The position numbers were made by a program, and so were the translations under genes. Shown one piece after another: positions 57,027 through 64,000 of a DNA stretch of 64,000 nt. Numbering within the stretch: position 1 is the first letter of the stretch; the number at the start of each line of letters is the position of its first letter. A model generated the notes under the pieces. The model did not search any database. It was not told the DNA's origin and saw only the letters and a list, made by a program, of their open reading frames with translations. The DNA comes from Mycolicibacterium senegalense (GTDB lineage: Bacteria; Actinomycetota; Actinomycetes; Mycobacteriales; Mycobacteriaceae): positions 5,578,417 to 5,642,416 of the forward strand of contig NZ_CP081000.1 in assembly GCF_019645875.1 (NCBI RefSeq), in the 5' to 3' direction.

Positions 57027-57988
57027 TTCACCGCCAGCGACAGGCCGAAGTCACCGGCTTCATCAGTCCACCAATGGGTCTGCCGCAGACCGGCTTTCGC
57101 CAGTTCGCCGGCCACCCCGTCGGCGCGGAACTTGCAGGACACCTCGGTCAGCATCTCCTCACCAGCGGCGAATGCGACGTCGAGATCCAGCGCTGCCACC
57201 CGCACCTGCTGCGGCGCACCAGCTCGCAGCCACATCTCGATCCGCTCCTCGTCGGCGTTCCATTTCGCCACATGCTCGAAGGCGTCGAGGTCGAAATCCG
57301 CTTCGAGTTCACGGTTGACCACCGAGAGCACATTGCGGTTGAACGCCGCTGTCACACCGGCACTGTCGTCGTAGGCACGCACCAGCCGGTCGGTGTCCTT
57401 GACCAGATCGGTGCCCAACAGCACACTGTCTCCTGGCTGCAGGGACTCGGCCAGCGACGCCAGGAAATCCGCGCGCGGGCCAGGTGTGAGATTGCCGATC
57501 GTCGAGCCGAGGAATGCCACCAAGCGCCGGCCTACAGCCGGGATCTTGCCCAGGTGCTCCTCGAAATCACCACATACCGCATCGATTTCGATACCGGGAT
57601 ACTCCTGACCGATCGCCGCACCGGCAGCCCGCAGCACACCGGCGTCGACGTCGAACGGGATGAACCGGCGCAACTGCCCACCGTCACGCATGGCGTCGAG
57701 CAACATCCTGGTCTTCTCCGAGGTGCCGCTGCCCAGCTCGACGAGGGTGTCCGCCCCCGCCGCGGCGACGATCTCCGGCGAACGGTGCGTGAGGATCTGC
57801 GCCTCGGTGCGGGTCGGATAGTACTCGGGCAACCGGGTGATCTGGTCGAACAGATCACTGCCCACCGAATCGTAGAACCACTTGGGTGGCAACATCTTCG
57901 GCGTCTGGGTCAGCCCGTCACGCACATCGCGACGCAAAGCGGTGGCAGCGGAATCGGCCGCCAGGTAGTTGGACAAGGTGAGCGTCAT
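57023..57988 (-). CDS. egtD: EgtD, histidine N-alpha-trimethyltransferase
   Basis: 321 residues, normal length. DGLTQTPKMLPPKWFYDSVGSDLFDQITRLPEYYPTRTE is the family opening; TLVELGSGTSEKTRMLLDA binds SAM, and VAFLGSTIGNL contains the histidine-site Asn. EgtD makes hercynine from histidine and three SAM. Overlaps egtC and egtE by ATGA on both sides. Confidence 0.95.
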   Translation of the reverse strand: MTLTLSNYLAADSAATALRRDVRDGLTQTPKMLPPKWFYDSVGSDLFDQITRLPEYYPTRTEAQILTHRSPEIVAAAGADTLVELGSGTSEKTRMLLDAMRDGGQLRRFIPFDVDAGVLRAAGAAIGQEYPGIEIDAVCGDFEEHLGKIPAVGRRLVAFLGSTIGNLTPGPRADFLASLAESLQPGDSVLLGTDLVKDTDRLVRAYDDSAGVTAAFNRNVLSVVNRELEADFDLDAFEHVAKWNADEERIEMWLRAGAPQQVRVAALDLDVAFAAGEEMLTEVSCKFRADGVAGELAKAGLRQTHWWTDEAGDFGLSLAVK

Positions 57989-58677
57989 ACCGAACCTTTC
58001 AGCGGGGAGAGCTCGACGTCAGAGCCGGCCACGGTGACCAGGTGCCGGTCCGGGATGTCGGCCCAGCCGGGATCGTCGTCGTAGGGTTCACTGGCGAGCA
58101 CGACGCCGTCCGGCAACCGCAGCATCGACAGGGTGTCCCCCCAGGTGGTGGCCACCAGGCGAGAACCATTGGCGGCCAGGATGTTCAGCCTTGCATTGGG
58201 ATCCAGAGCTCCGACCTCGGCAATCGTCGACCCCAACGCATCCACGCCCCGGGAGAAGATGAGCGCGGCCAGCACGGCACTGTCCACTGTGGATTCGGCG
58301 ATTCCGGTCAACGGCAGCACCGCCCGGTCGACTATCCCGTTGTGCGAGAGCAGCCACTGCCCGTCGCTGAACGGCGCCGAGGCCGACGGTTCGATCGGCA
58401 TGCCGATGGTCGCTGACCGCACCGCAGCGACCACACACCCACTGCGCAACGCCGGGGCCACCGAGGCGAATGAGGCGTCGCCCCACAGCGGCTTGTCGCT
58501 ACGCCACCGACGGGGTACACCGGAGTCGAAAAAGCCTGCGCCCCAACCATCGGCGTTCATCAGGCCGTGCTTCTGCCGACGCGGCGCATATGACTGCACC
58601 AGCAGGCCCTGCGGCGGGTGCAGCACCAGTGAGGCCACTGATCGCGGGGCACCCAGCCACCCGATGTGCCGGCACAT
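57985..58677 (-). CDS. egtC: EgtC, gamma-glutamyl hercynylcysteine sulfoxide amidohydrolase
   Basis: 230 residues, class II glutamine-amidotransferase (Ntn) fold. The chain must start at MCRHIGWLG (58677) so that Cys2 becomes the N-terminal nucleophile; the frame extends upstream but only into egtB. NADGWGAGFF and LLSHNGIV are the substrate-binding patches. It removes the glutamyl group. The start overlaps the egtB stop by one base. Confidence 0.94.
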   Translation of the reverse strand: MCRHIGWLGAPRSVASLVLHPPQGLLVQSYAPRRQKHGLMNADGWGAGFFDSGVPRRWRSDKPLWGDASFASVAPALRSGCVVAAVRSATIGMPIEPSASAPFSDGQWLLSHNGIVDRAVLPLTGIAESTVDSAVLAALIFSRGVDALGSTIAEVGALDPNARLNILAANGSRLVATTWGDTLSMLRLPDGVVLASEPYDDDPGWADIPDRHLVTVAGSDVELSPLKGSV

Positions 58678-59951
58678 CAGACGTCCCAGGCCAGGCGGAC
58701 GCCGGAGAAGATCTGGCGCCGGACCGGGTGGTCCCAGTTGCGGAAGCTGGGGCGCAGGATGTCGGCGGAAACCGCCCACGACCCCCCACGCAGCACCCGG
58801 TAGTCACCGTCGAAGAAGGGTTCGGTGTAGCGGTCGTAGACCATCGGTGTGAAGCCGGGCCAGGGCCGCAGCGGCGACGTGGTCCATTCCCAGACATCAC
58901 CCAACATCTGCTCGACGCCATAGGCCGAGGCTCCGGCTGGATATGCCCCAACCGGCGCCGGCCGGCGGGCCTGGCCACCGAGATTGGCCAGCGCTTCGGT
59001 GGGTTCGGAAGTGCCCCACGGGAATCGGCGCCGAGACCGGGCCGCCGGGTCCCAGGCACACGCCTTCTCCCACTCGACTTCGGTGGGCAGCCGCGCACCG
59101 GCCCAGGCGGCGTAGGCCTCGGCTTCGAAGAACGTGACGTGCTGCACCGGTTCGTCACCGGGGATCGTCTCGATGTGGCCGAACCGGGTGCGGGTGCCGT
59201 CCGGTCCCCAGAACTGGGGCGCTGTCAGCCCTGACTCCTGCCGGTGGGCCCAGCCGCGCTCCGACCACCAACGGGACTGCTGGTAGCCGCCGTCGTCGAT
59301 GAACTCGCGCCATTCGGCGTTGGTGACCGGCACCCGGCCGATGCGGAACGGGGCCACGTCCACAGAATGCGCCGGACGCTCGTTGTCGAGTGAATGCGGT
59401 TCGGTGAGTTCGTCCACTCCGAGCACAAACGAACCACCCGGGATCAGCACCGAGGTGCCGGCCACACCCGGACGGCCGGCGGGCAACGCCGTTCCGGGGT
59501 CGAACAGGGGTGGCCCGTCCCGCAAATTCAGTGCTTGCAGCATGGTTTCGTCGTGCTGGTTCTCGTGGCTGACGATCAGCCCGAAGTTGAACCCGGAGTC
59601 GTCGGCGTCGAGGGCATCCAGCGCGTCGAGCGCGCGGGACCGTACCGTCGCGCAGTAGTCGCGCGCATCGGTGGGCGGCAGCAACGGGAGGTCGACGCGG
59701 CTGGCACGGGAATGCACGAAGGCGTCGTAAAGCCGGTCCACCTCGGGATCGAGGATGCCGGGACGGTCCGGATCACCACCCCGCAGCAGCCACAACTCCT
59801 CCTGCTGACCGATGTGGGCCAGGTCCCAGACCAGCGGGCTCATCAGGGGGCTGTATTGGCGATGCAATTCGGCGTCGTCGAAGTCGACCAGGCGCAGGGT
59901 ACGTTCCCGCGCCCGGGTGAGCTGCTGCGCCAGCGTCTCGCGTGTGGTCAA
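58677..59951 (-). CDS. egtB: EgtB, iron(II) sulfoxide synthase
   Basis: 424 residues. N-terminal DinB-like domain with iron ligands in WDLAHIGQ (His46) and the HENQHDET pair; the C-terminal formylglycine-generating-enzyme-like domain has PTEVEWEKAC, GDVWEWT and LRGGSWAV. EgtB joins hercynine and gamma-glutamylcysteine with O2. I start at the TTG at 59951 (TTRETLAQQL), which overlaps the egtA stop and matches known EgtB N-termini; the open frame to 60176 is the egtA shadow. Confidence 0.93.
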   Translation of the reverse strand: MTTRETLAQQLTRARERTLRLVDFDDAELHRQYSPLMSPLVWDLAHIGQQEELWLLRGGDPDRPGILDPEVDRLYDAFVHSRASRVDLPLLPPTDARDYCATVRSRALDALDALDADDSGFNFGLIVSHENQHDETMLQALNLRDGPPLFDPGTALPAGRPGVAGTSVLIPGGSFVLGVDELTEPHSLDNERPAHSVDVAPFRIGRVPVTNAEWREFIDDGGYQQSRWWSERGWAHRQESGLTAPQFWGPDGTRTRFGHIETIPGDEPVQHVTFFEAEAYAAWAGARLPTEVEWEKACAWDPAARSRRRFPWGTSEPTEALANLGGQARRPAPVGAYPAGASAYGVEQMLGDVWEWTTSPLRPWPGFTPMVYDRYTEPFFDGDYRVLRGGSWAVSADILRPSFRNWDHPVRRQIFSGVRLAWDV

Positions 59952-61228
59952 ATCTCGCCCTTCACCAGTTGGCTCATCGCAGAAGCGATTCCGTGACCCA
60001 CCACCTGGTCGGCGAAATCGTCGGCCGGGCAGCGTCCCTCCTGGACCGAACGCGTCAAGCGCTCCATCGATTCCGACAGCTCGGCCGGCGCCCGCTCGGC
60101 GGCGGCCGATACGCACGCGCTCGCCGCCTCCTGCAGCCGTCGATCGGCGAGCCCGATCCGGGCAGCCCGATCCCATGCGGTGGCCACCGGTGCCGTCGCC
60201 TCGGTGGCGATCGCGGCGGCCTCGGGATCATCGAGCAGAGTGGTAAGCGTGAACACCACTGCGGGCCAAAGGGTGTCGGGCACGCTGTCGAGGTAGCGGA
60301 TCTCCAGCCAGCGCCGCGGCCGGACCGGTGGGAAAAGCGTGGTGAGGTGGTATTCGAGATCGGCTTCGGTGGGCCGGCGGCCGCCGAGCACCGCCCGTCC
60401 GTCGGCCCAGTCGGCGAAGGGCACCCAGTTGGTCACGGGGACCGCTTCCGGGGTGTTGACGAGCATCACCGGGGCCCGCAGCGCATACCGCGCCCAGTCA
60501 CTGGCCGGACCGGCGCCGTCAGCCCCCAGAATCGGGCCGCAGCGCGCGGAATCCAGCTGACCCCACACCCTCTGCCGCGATGACTTCCAGCCGGTGAAGC
60601 GTCCACCCAGCATCGGCGAATTCGCGGTGATGGCAATCATGGTCGGGCCCAGGGCGTGCGCCAGACGGACCCGACGGGACCAGCCCTCGCGCGGGCCGGC
60701 ATCGAGATTGACCTGAACCGAGGCGGTGGACGTCATCATCGCCGCTCCGGCCTCGGCAGAACCACTGGCCGCGAAGAAGGTTTCCATGGCCTGATAGCGA
60801 GGGCCCGGGTTGACCCGCTCGGTGGGCCGCACCGGATCCGCACCCAACAGCACCAAGCCGAGACCGCGGCGCTCGAACTCCTCGCGCAGCACGGCCCGAT
60901 CGGCCATCAGTGCCGCGATCGCGTCCGAGGGTCCGTTGGCCGGAGGGCCGGAGAGCTCGACCGCACCACCGGGCTCGACGGTGATCCGGCTGGCACCGGG
61001 CAGCGTGGGCACCGCGGCGATGATCTCGGAGAGCTCTTCCCAGCCCGGACGCCGCGACGAGTCGGTGAGGTCGAAACAATGCGCCTCGATCTCCAGGCCC
61101 ACCGGGCCGACCGGCCCGTCATCCAGGCAGCCGGACTCGATGAACGACGCCGCATGCTCGGCACTGGTGAACTCCACGGGAGCTATCCGGGCCGCATCAG
61201 CCCTGACGGGTACTGCCAACGCAACCAC
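59948..61228 (-). CDS. egtA: EgtA, glutamate-cysteine ligase
   Basis: 426 residues, GCS2/plant-type ligase. VGLEIEAHCFDL, SRITVEPGGAVELSGPP and ASVQVNLDAGP are the active-site patches; RRWLEIRYLDSVP is the later conserved block. It makes gamma-glutamylcysteine for EgtB. GTG at 61228 gives the longest form; a TTG at 61219 with GGGAGG about ten bases upstream is a good alternative. First gene of the five-gene egt operon. Confidence 0.94.
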   Translation of the reverse strand: MVALAVPVRADAARIAPVEFTSAEHAASFIESGCLDDGPVGPVGLEIEAHCFDLTDSSRRPGWEELSEIIAAVPTLPGASRITVEPGGAVELSGPPANGPSDAIAALMADRAVLREEFERRGLGLVLLGADPVRPTERVNPGPRYQAMETFFAASGSAEAGAAMMTSTASVQVNLDAGPREGWSRRVRLAHALGPTMIAITANSPMLGGRFTGWKSSRQRVWGQLDSARCGPILGADGAGPASDWARYALRAPVMLVNTPEAVPVTNWVPFADWADGRAVLGGRRPTEADLEYHLTTLFPPVRPRRWLEIRYLDSVPDTLWPAVVFTLTTLLDDPEAAAIATEATAPVATAWDRAARIGLADRRLQEAASACVSAAAERAPAELSESMERLTRSVQEGRCPADDFADQVVGHGIASAMSQLVKGEI

Positions 61229-61295
61229 CCCTCCCGGTCCTCACCGGATCAAACGGCTCGGTTCTGTTCCATCATCCAGATCGCACCGACATGTT

Positions 61296-61949
61296 CTACT
61301 GACCCAGCGTGTTCTGCATGGCCCCCGCCAGCACGTTGACGGCCGGACCCGCGTTGCCGGACTGGCACACCTTGGCTTGCAGCAGCACGTTTTCCCGTTT
61401 GCGGGTGGTGTTGAAACAGCGGCGGTCCGTGCCTGCCTCCTGCTTCACCCAGTCCGCGTCGGTGCCGCTCGCCGGGCCGCCGGTGAAGGTCCACACCTGG
61501 GTCACGAAGTTGTCCAGGTGCATCGGGGTGGTTTGCCCCGAGCAGCCGTTGGTGCGGTCCACCACCCGGTGGAAGGCACGGTCGGCGGCCTCCGGCGTCG
61601 CGAAGACCCCGATCGCCTGCTTGACGTAATGGTTCTGGTCATCGGCGGCGGACTGGGTGGTGGCGCCGTTGAACGACGCGAGATCCGGGTCGTTGAACAC
61701 CTCGGGCAGGCCGATGTCGGCCCAGTTGTTGCACACCGGGTTCTCCACCGAGAAGGCCTGGAACGGCGCGGTGAACTGGGATTCCCACGTCATCGGAGCG
61801 CCGATGATGTTGCCCACCGAGCCTTTGGGCATGACGGCATAGGACACGACACCGGGATCTGAGGGACGCGCACCAGCAGGTGCAGCCAATGCCAGTGCGA
61901 GACCGGCCAGCCCGAAACCGACAGTCAGGGCACGCATGGCCTCGATCAT
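61296..61949 (-). CDS. Exported protein with PknH-like sensor domain (Rv3705c-like)
   Basis: About 217 residues. A signal peptide (MRALTVGFGLAGLALALAAP, Ala-x-Ala before RPSDP) precedes a compact domain with four Cys (VCNNW, NGCSG, RCFNT, KVCQS), the pairing pattern of the PknH extracellular sensor-like family. ATG at 61949; 61937 is the other possibility. It follows the lipoprotein gene by five bases. An extracytoplasmic ligand-binding role is inferred from the family. Confidence 0.75.
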   Translation of the reverse strand: MIEAMRALTVGFGLAGLALALAAPAGARPSDPGVVSYAVMPKGSVGNIIGAPMTWESQFTAPFQAFSVENPVCNNWADIGLPEVFNDPDLASFNGATTQSAADDQNHYVKQAIGVFATPEAADRAFHRVVDRTNGCSGQTTPMHLDNFVTQVWTFTGGPASGTDADWVKQEAGTDRRCFNTTRKRENVLLQAKVCQSGNAGPAVNVLAGAMQNTLGQ

Positions 61950-61954
61950 GCCAG

Positions 61955-62482
61955 TTAGTGAACCGTTCGCGTGCAATAGGTTCGCGCCGGCGACGGGTAC
62001 GGCCAGGCGTAGTGCCCGGTTTCGGCGGGGCATGCCGCCCCGTCCCGGACGTCGAGCCGTTGGGTCACCTGAACCATCACGCCCGGGCCGCGTTCCGTGC
62101 GTACGGCGCAGTCGGCCAGTTCGACCATGCCCGCGGGCATGCCGAGTTCGTAGCAGTGATTGGCGACCAGGTTCGGAACCAGACACAACCGCGCGGTCGA
62201 CGGGTCGGCGAGTTGGGCCGGCAGCTGCTGATACTCAGCGCTCGGGCACGCCCCGGCCTGATCCGCGATGGCCCCGACGGTATAGCTCGGATCGACGTCG
62301 CAGGACACCTTGCCGGCCCGGGCCACGTCGGGGCGGGCGGGAGTGGTGGCCGGGACGCTGACGCAATCGCCGACCGCGAAGACCATGGCCGCAGCGCGCT
62401 CGGGTTCGGCGGCCGTCCCGCAGGCAGCGGCCACCACGGACACTGCGAGCAGTGCGGCAACCAGCAGCCGATTGCGGGTCAT
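61955..62482 (-). CDS. LppU-like lipoprotein
   Basis: 175 residues. The lipobox is SVVAAACG, with Cys near 20, so it is exported and lipid-anchored. The mature part has FAVGDCVSVP and, later, GKVSCDVDPSYTVGAIAD, the pattern of the LppU/SCO3897 family, and six or more Cys. The ATG at 62482 is set by the signal peptide; the upstream open frame includes the furA terminator and cannot be coding. Co-transcribed with the sensor-like gene. Confidence 0.75.
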   Translation of the reverse strand: MTRNRLLVAALLAVSVVAAACGTAAEPERAAAMVFAVGDCVSVPATTPARPDVARAGKVSCDVDPSYTVGAIADQAGACPSAEYQQLPAQLADPSTARLCLVPNLVANHCYELGMPAGMVELADCAVRTERGPGVMVQVTQRLDVRDGAACPAETGHYAWPYPSPARTYCTRTVH

Positions 62483-62543
62483 GGTTAGCGAGAATCTCAC
62501 GATTTTGGGTACTGGGCCCAATGCTTGGTCGAAAAGCAAGGAG

Positions 62544-62572
62544 CCCCGGCCACCAAGGGGAAGTGGCCGGGG
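62544..62572 (-). terminator. Hairpin terminator after furA
   Basis: CCCCGGCCAC (62544-62553) and GTGGCCGGGG (62563-62572) form a perfect 10-bp stem with a 9-nt loop, 23 bp past the furA stop. On the minus strand it is followed by a loose T-rich stretch (CTTGCTTTTCG), so a rho-independent type terminator is likely. Confidence 0.75.
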
Positions 62573-62595
62573 CGTCCGTTGGGCTGCAGAGTGGT

Positions 62596-63033
62596 CTAGT
62601 TGGAGGCTGCCGCCTGGCAATCCGCGCAGATCCCCCAGAACACGACTTCGGCTTCGTCAACCGCGAAGCCGGCCAGGTCCGAGGGTTCCAGGCACGGGGC
62701 TTCACCGACGGCGCAGTCGACGTCGGCAACCGCACCGCACACCCGGCAGACCAGGTGATGGTGGTTGTCGCCGGCACGAGTCTCATAGCGCGCCGACGAT
62801 CCGGCCGGTTCGATACGACGTACCAACCCGGCGTTCACGCAAGCCCGCAGGACGTCGTAGACCGCCTGGGTCGACACCGAGCCGAGGTTCTCGCGCGCCA
62901 GGCCCGCCACATCGTCTGCAGTCGAATGCGGATGGTCGGCCAGAGCCTGCAGAACCGCGACCCGCGGTGCGGTCACGCGCAGCCCAGCGGCCCGCAACAG
63001 GGCCTTGGGGTCGTGTTCATGCACCGTGGTCAC
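62596..63033 (-). CDS. furA: FurA-type metal/peroxide-responsive repressor
   Basis: 145 residues. Winged-helix half with AGLRVTAPRVAVLQAL and STQAVYDVLRACVNAGLVRRI; dimer/metal half with NHHHLVCRVCGAVADVDCAV and a final CADC. Close to mycobacterial FurA, which represses itself and katG under iron. GTG start at 63033. No katG follows it; instead a terminator and the lipoprotein gene do. A palindrome lies just upstream of the start. Confidence 0.9.
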   Translation of the reverse strand: MTTVHEHDPKALLRAAGLRVTAPRVAVLQALADHPHSTADDVAGLARENLGSVSTQAVYDVLRACVNAGLVRRIEPAGSSARYETRAGDNHHHLVCRVCGAVADVDCAVGEAPCLEPSDLAGFAVDEAEVVFWGICADCQAAASN

Positions 63034-63052
63034 GGCTCCAGTATGCGCCCTC

Positions 63053-63069
63053 TTTGGAGTCAGTCCAAA
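63053..63069 (-). promoter_or_regulatory. Fur-box-like palindrome upstream of furA
   Basis: TTTGGA-GTCAG-TCCAAA is a perfect 6-bp dyad with a 5-bp centre, 20 bases upstream of the furA GTG and inside an A/T-rich patch. FurA proteins autoregulate, so this is the natural operator candidate. Confidence 0.55.
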
Positions 63070-63083
63070 AAAGCGGGCTGTGA

Positions 63084-63503
63084 TTATGGTCGCGCAGGCG
63101 GTGCCGGTGTCGGCGGGGTCTCAGGACGCTCCGAGCCGTTTCCCGGGCCGGGCCCCCAACCAGGGCCCCACTGCGGCGGCATCATGCCGTGCCGCGGTCC
63201 CATCTGCCCCGGTCCGCCGTCAGGTCCGCCACGATGGAACATCATCATGCCGCCGCGGTCATGGCCACCCTTGTGGTGATGCCCATAGCCGCCACCGGAA
63301 TGAGCACCGAGGAAGAACCCGGTGCCGAAGACGACGGCGACGATGAAGACGGTGCCGGCCGCGATGCCGACCCAGGCCAGCGCCTGCATGAGGCGGCTCG
63401 GCCTGTTCTCGGCGGGCGGGGCGGCCACGGGTGCCACAGGGGCAGCCACAGGCTCAGTTGTCACGACGGGCTCCGTCGCGGGTTCACGGGGTGTTTCAGT
63501 CAT
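63084..63503 (-). CDS. Small membrane protein with Gly/His/Met/Pro-rich tail
   Basis: 139 residues. A Pro/Ala/Thr/Glu-rich N-terminus is followed by one membrane helix (ALAWVGIAAGTVFIVAVVFGTGFFLGA) and a tail with GGYGHHHKGGHDRGGMMMFH, then Gly/Pro repeats. The His/Met-rich tail could bind metal, which would suit its position next to furA; this is inference. The ATG at 63503 is preferred to 63515. No family assignment. Confidence 0.65.
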   Translation of the reverse strand: MTETPREPATEPVVTTEPVAAPVAPVAAPPAENRPSRLMQALAWVGIAAGTVFIVAVVFGTGFFLGAHSGGGYGHHHKGGHDRGGMMMFHRGGPDGGPGQMGPRHGMMPPQWGPGWGPGPGNGSERPETPPTPAPPARP

Positions 63504-63577
63504 GACTCTGAGCATGCGAGGCCTGCTGAGGTGCCGATCAAGAATTGACTATGAATCAGCTGTGAAAGAGCCGGGGG

Positions 63578-64000
63578 CTACTGCTCCCACGGCTTGAACG
63601 GGTTCACCGCGTACTGGATCACCCGGTACGGGGTGCCGCCGCGGGCCATGGTGTTCCACTGGCTGACGAACACCCGAACCTGATCGAGTGTCGAGCCCGG
63701 CGAGATGTAGCCGCCGTAGGGCTGGGCCAACTGGTTGACCTCGGGCGGGGGCAACGAGTCGACCGGATCCGGCCAGGCGCTCGCGAACACCACCGTCGTC
63801 ACCGGCGCGCTACCCAGCCCGGTGGGGTCGTAGGCGACCCGCATTTCCATGTTTCCGGTGGTGGCGTTGAAGTACGACAGCACGGGCTTGCCGTCGATCT
63901 GCCGGATGCTCATCTCCCCCACCCGGTCGGGGAACAACGCCGTCGGCGGTTTGCCCCAACCACCCGACGACGACCAGCCCTGCCAGGCGGCCCGGTCGGT
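63578..64000 (-). CDS. DUF4185-type protein, C-terminal part (cut by window edge)
   Basis: The frame is open to the right edge, so only the last ~140 residues are seen. AWQGWSSSGGWGKPPTALF, NATTGNMEMRVAYDP, YGGYISPGSTLDQVRVFVSQWNT and PYRVIQYAVNPF match the end of the DUF4185 beta-propeller-like family (Rv3707c type), which often carries a signal peptide. The N-terminus lies outside the window. Confidence 0.7.
   Translation of the reverse strand, partial: TDRAAWQGWSSSGGWGKPPTALFPDRVGEMSIRQIDGKPVLSYFNATTGNMEMRVAYDPTGLGSAPVTTVVFASAWPDPVDSLPPPEVNQLAQPYGGYISPGSTLDQVRVFVSQWNTMARGGTPYRVIQYAVNPFKPWEQ

Noticed and set aside
1..64000. tRNA, rRNA and CRISPR arrays
   Set aside because: None seen: no CCA-type cloverleaf candidates or regular short repeats were noticed in the few non-coding gaps, all of which are under 300 bp.

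Overview
The window is high-GC actinobacterial DNA and almost certainly mycobacterial, probably a fast-growing Mycolicibacterium-type organism. It holds a complete ESX (type VII) secretion locus with PE/PPE, EspG, mycosin and EccA. To its right lie the whole ergothioneine operon egtA-egtE, a FurA homologue, a 13E12/DUF222 element remnant and several genes of the kind found around M. tuberculosis Rv3698-Rv3707. All calls come from reading the sequence; no database search was run.

Layout. 1-0.9 kb: a methyltransferase. 0.86-3.7 kb (minus): an EspI/MinD-like ATPase and EccA. 3.8-13.3 kb (plus): the substrate and chaperone operon. It runs EspD/EspH-like, YbaB-like, EspC-like, EspA-like, PE, PPE, EspG and two Esx proteins, then a second EspG-like gene, a KAS III-like enzyme, a small helical protein and a large WxG-type substrate. 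13.3-36.7 kb (minus): a polymorphic-toxin island. At its core is one 18.8 kb reading frame encoding a 6264-residue protein. It is flanked by EspC/WXG-like and YbaB-like partner genes on one side. On the other side are two small genes, a two-domain immunity-like protein and a second, shorter cassette carrying only the toxin N-terminal domain. 36.9-50 kb: the secretion machine itself (EspI-like ATPase, MycP, EccD, EccC, a second EccD, EccB, EccE). 50-64 kb: housekeeping genes, namely DUF5336, acyltransferase, metallo-beta-lactamase fold, Rv3698-like ligase, methyltransferase, egtEDCBA, PknH-sensor-like and LppU-like exported proteins, furA, and a truncated DUF4185 gene at the right edge.

The single-chain EccC with three ATPase domains, together with EccA and PE/PPE, fits neither ESX-4 nor a canonical ESX-1. 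An ESX-2-like or plasmid ESX-derived chromosomal system is the best reading. Its most unusual parts are two eccD genes, two EspI/MinD ATPases, a second espG next to a ketosynthase, and the giant substrate.

How it may work. EspG and the YbaB/WXG-like partners would escort substrates to the EccBCDE pore, with EccA recycling chaperones and MycP acting in the periplasm. The giant protein starts with a CpnT-type WXG100-like domain and then strings together six papain-fold Tox-PL domains, six DUF1023 alpha/beta-hydrolase domains, four GNAT-like domains, two GGDEF-like domains and three copies of an unrecognised ~105-residue module. It looks like a polyvalent T7SS effector. The linked 511-residue protein looks like its immunity factor. 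These functional links are inference from domain content and gene order.
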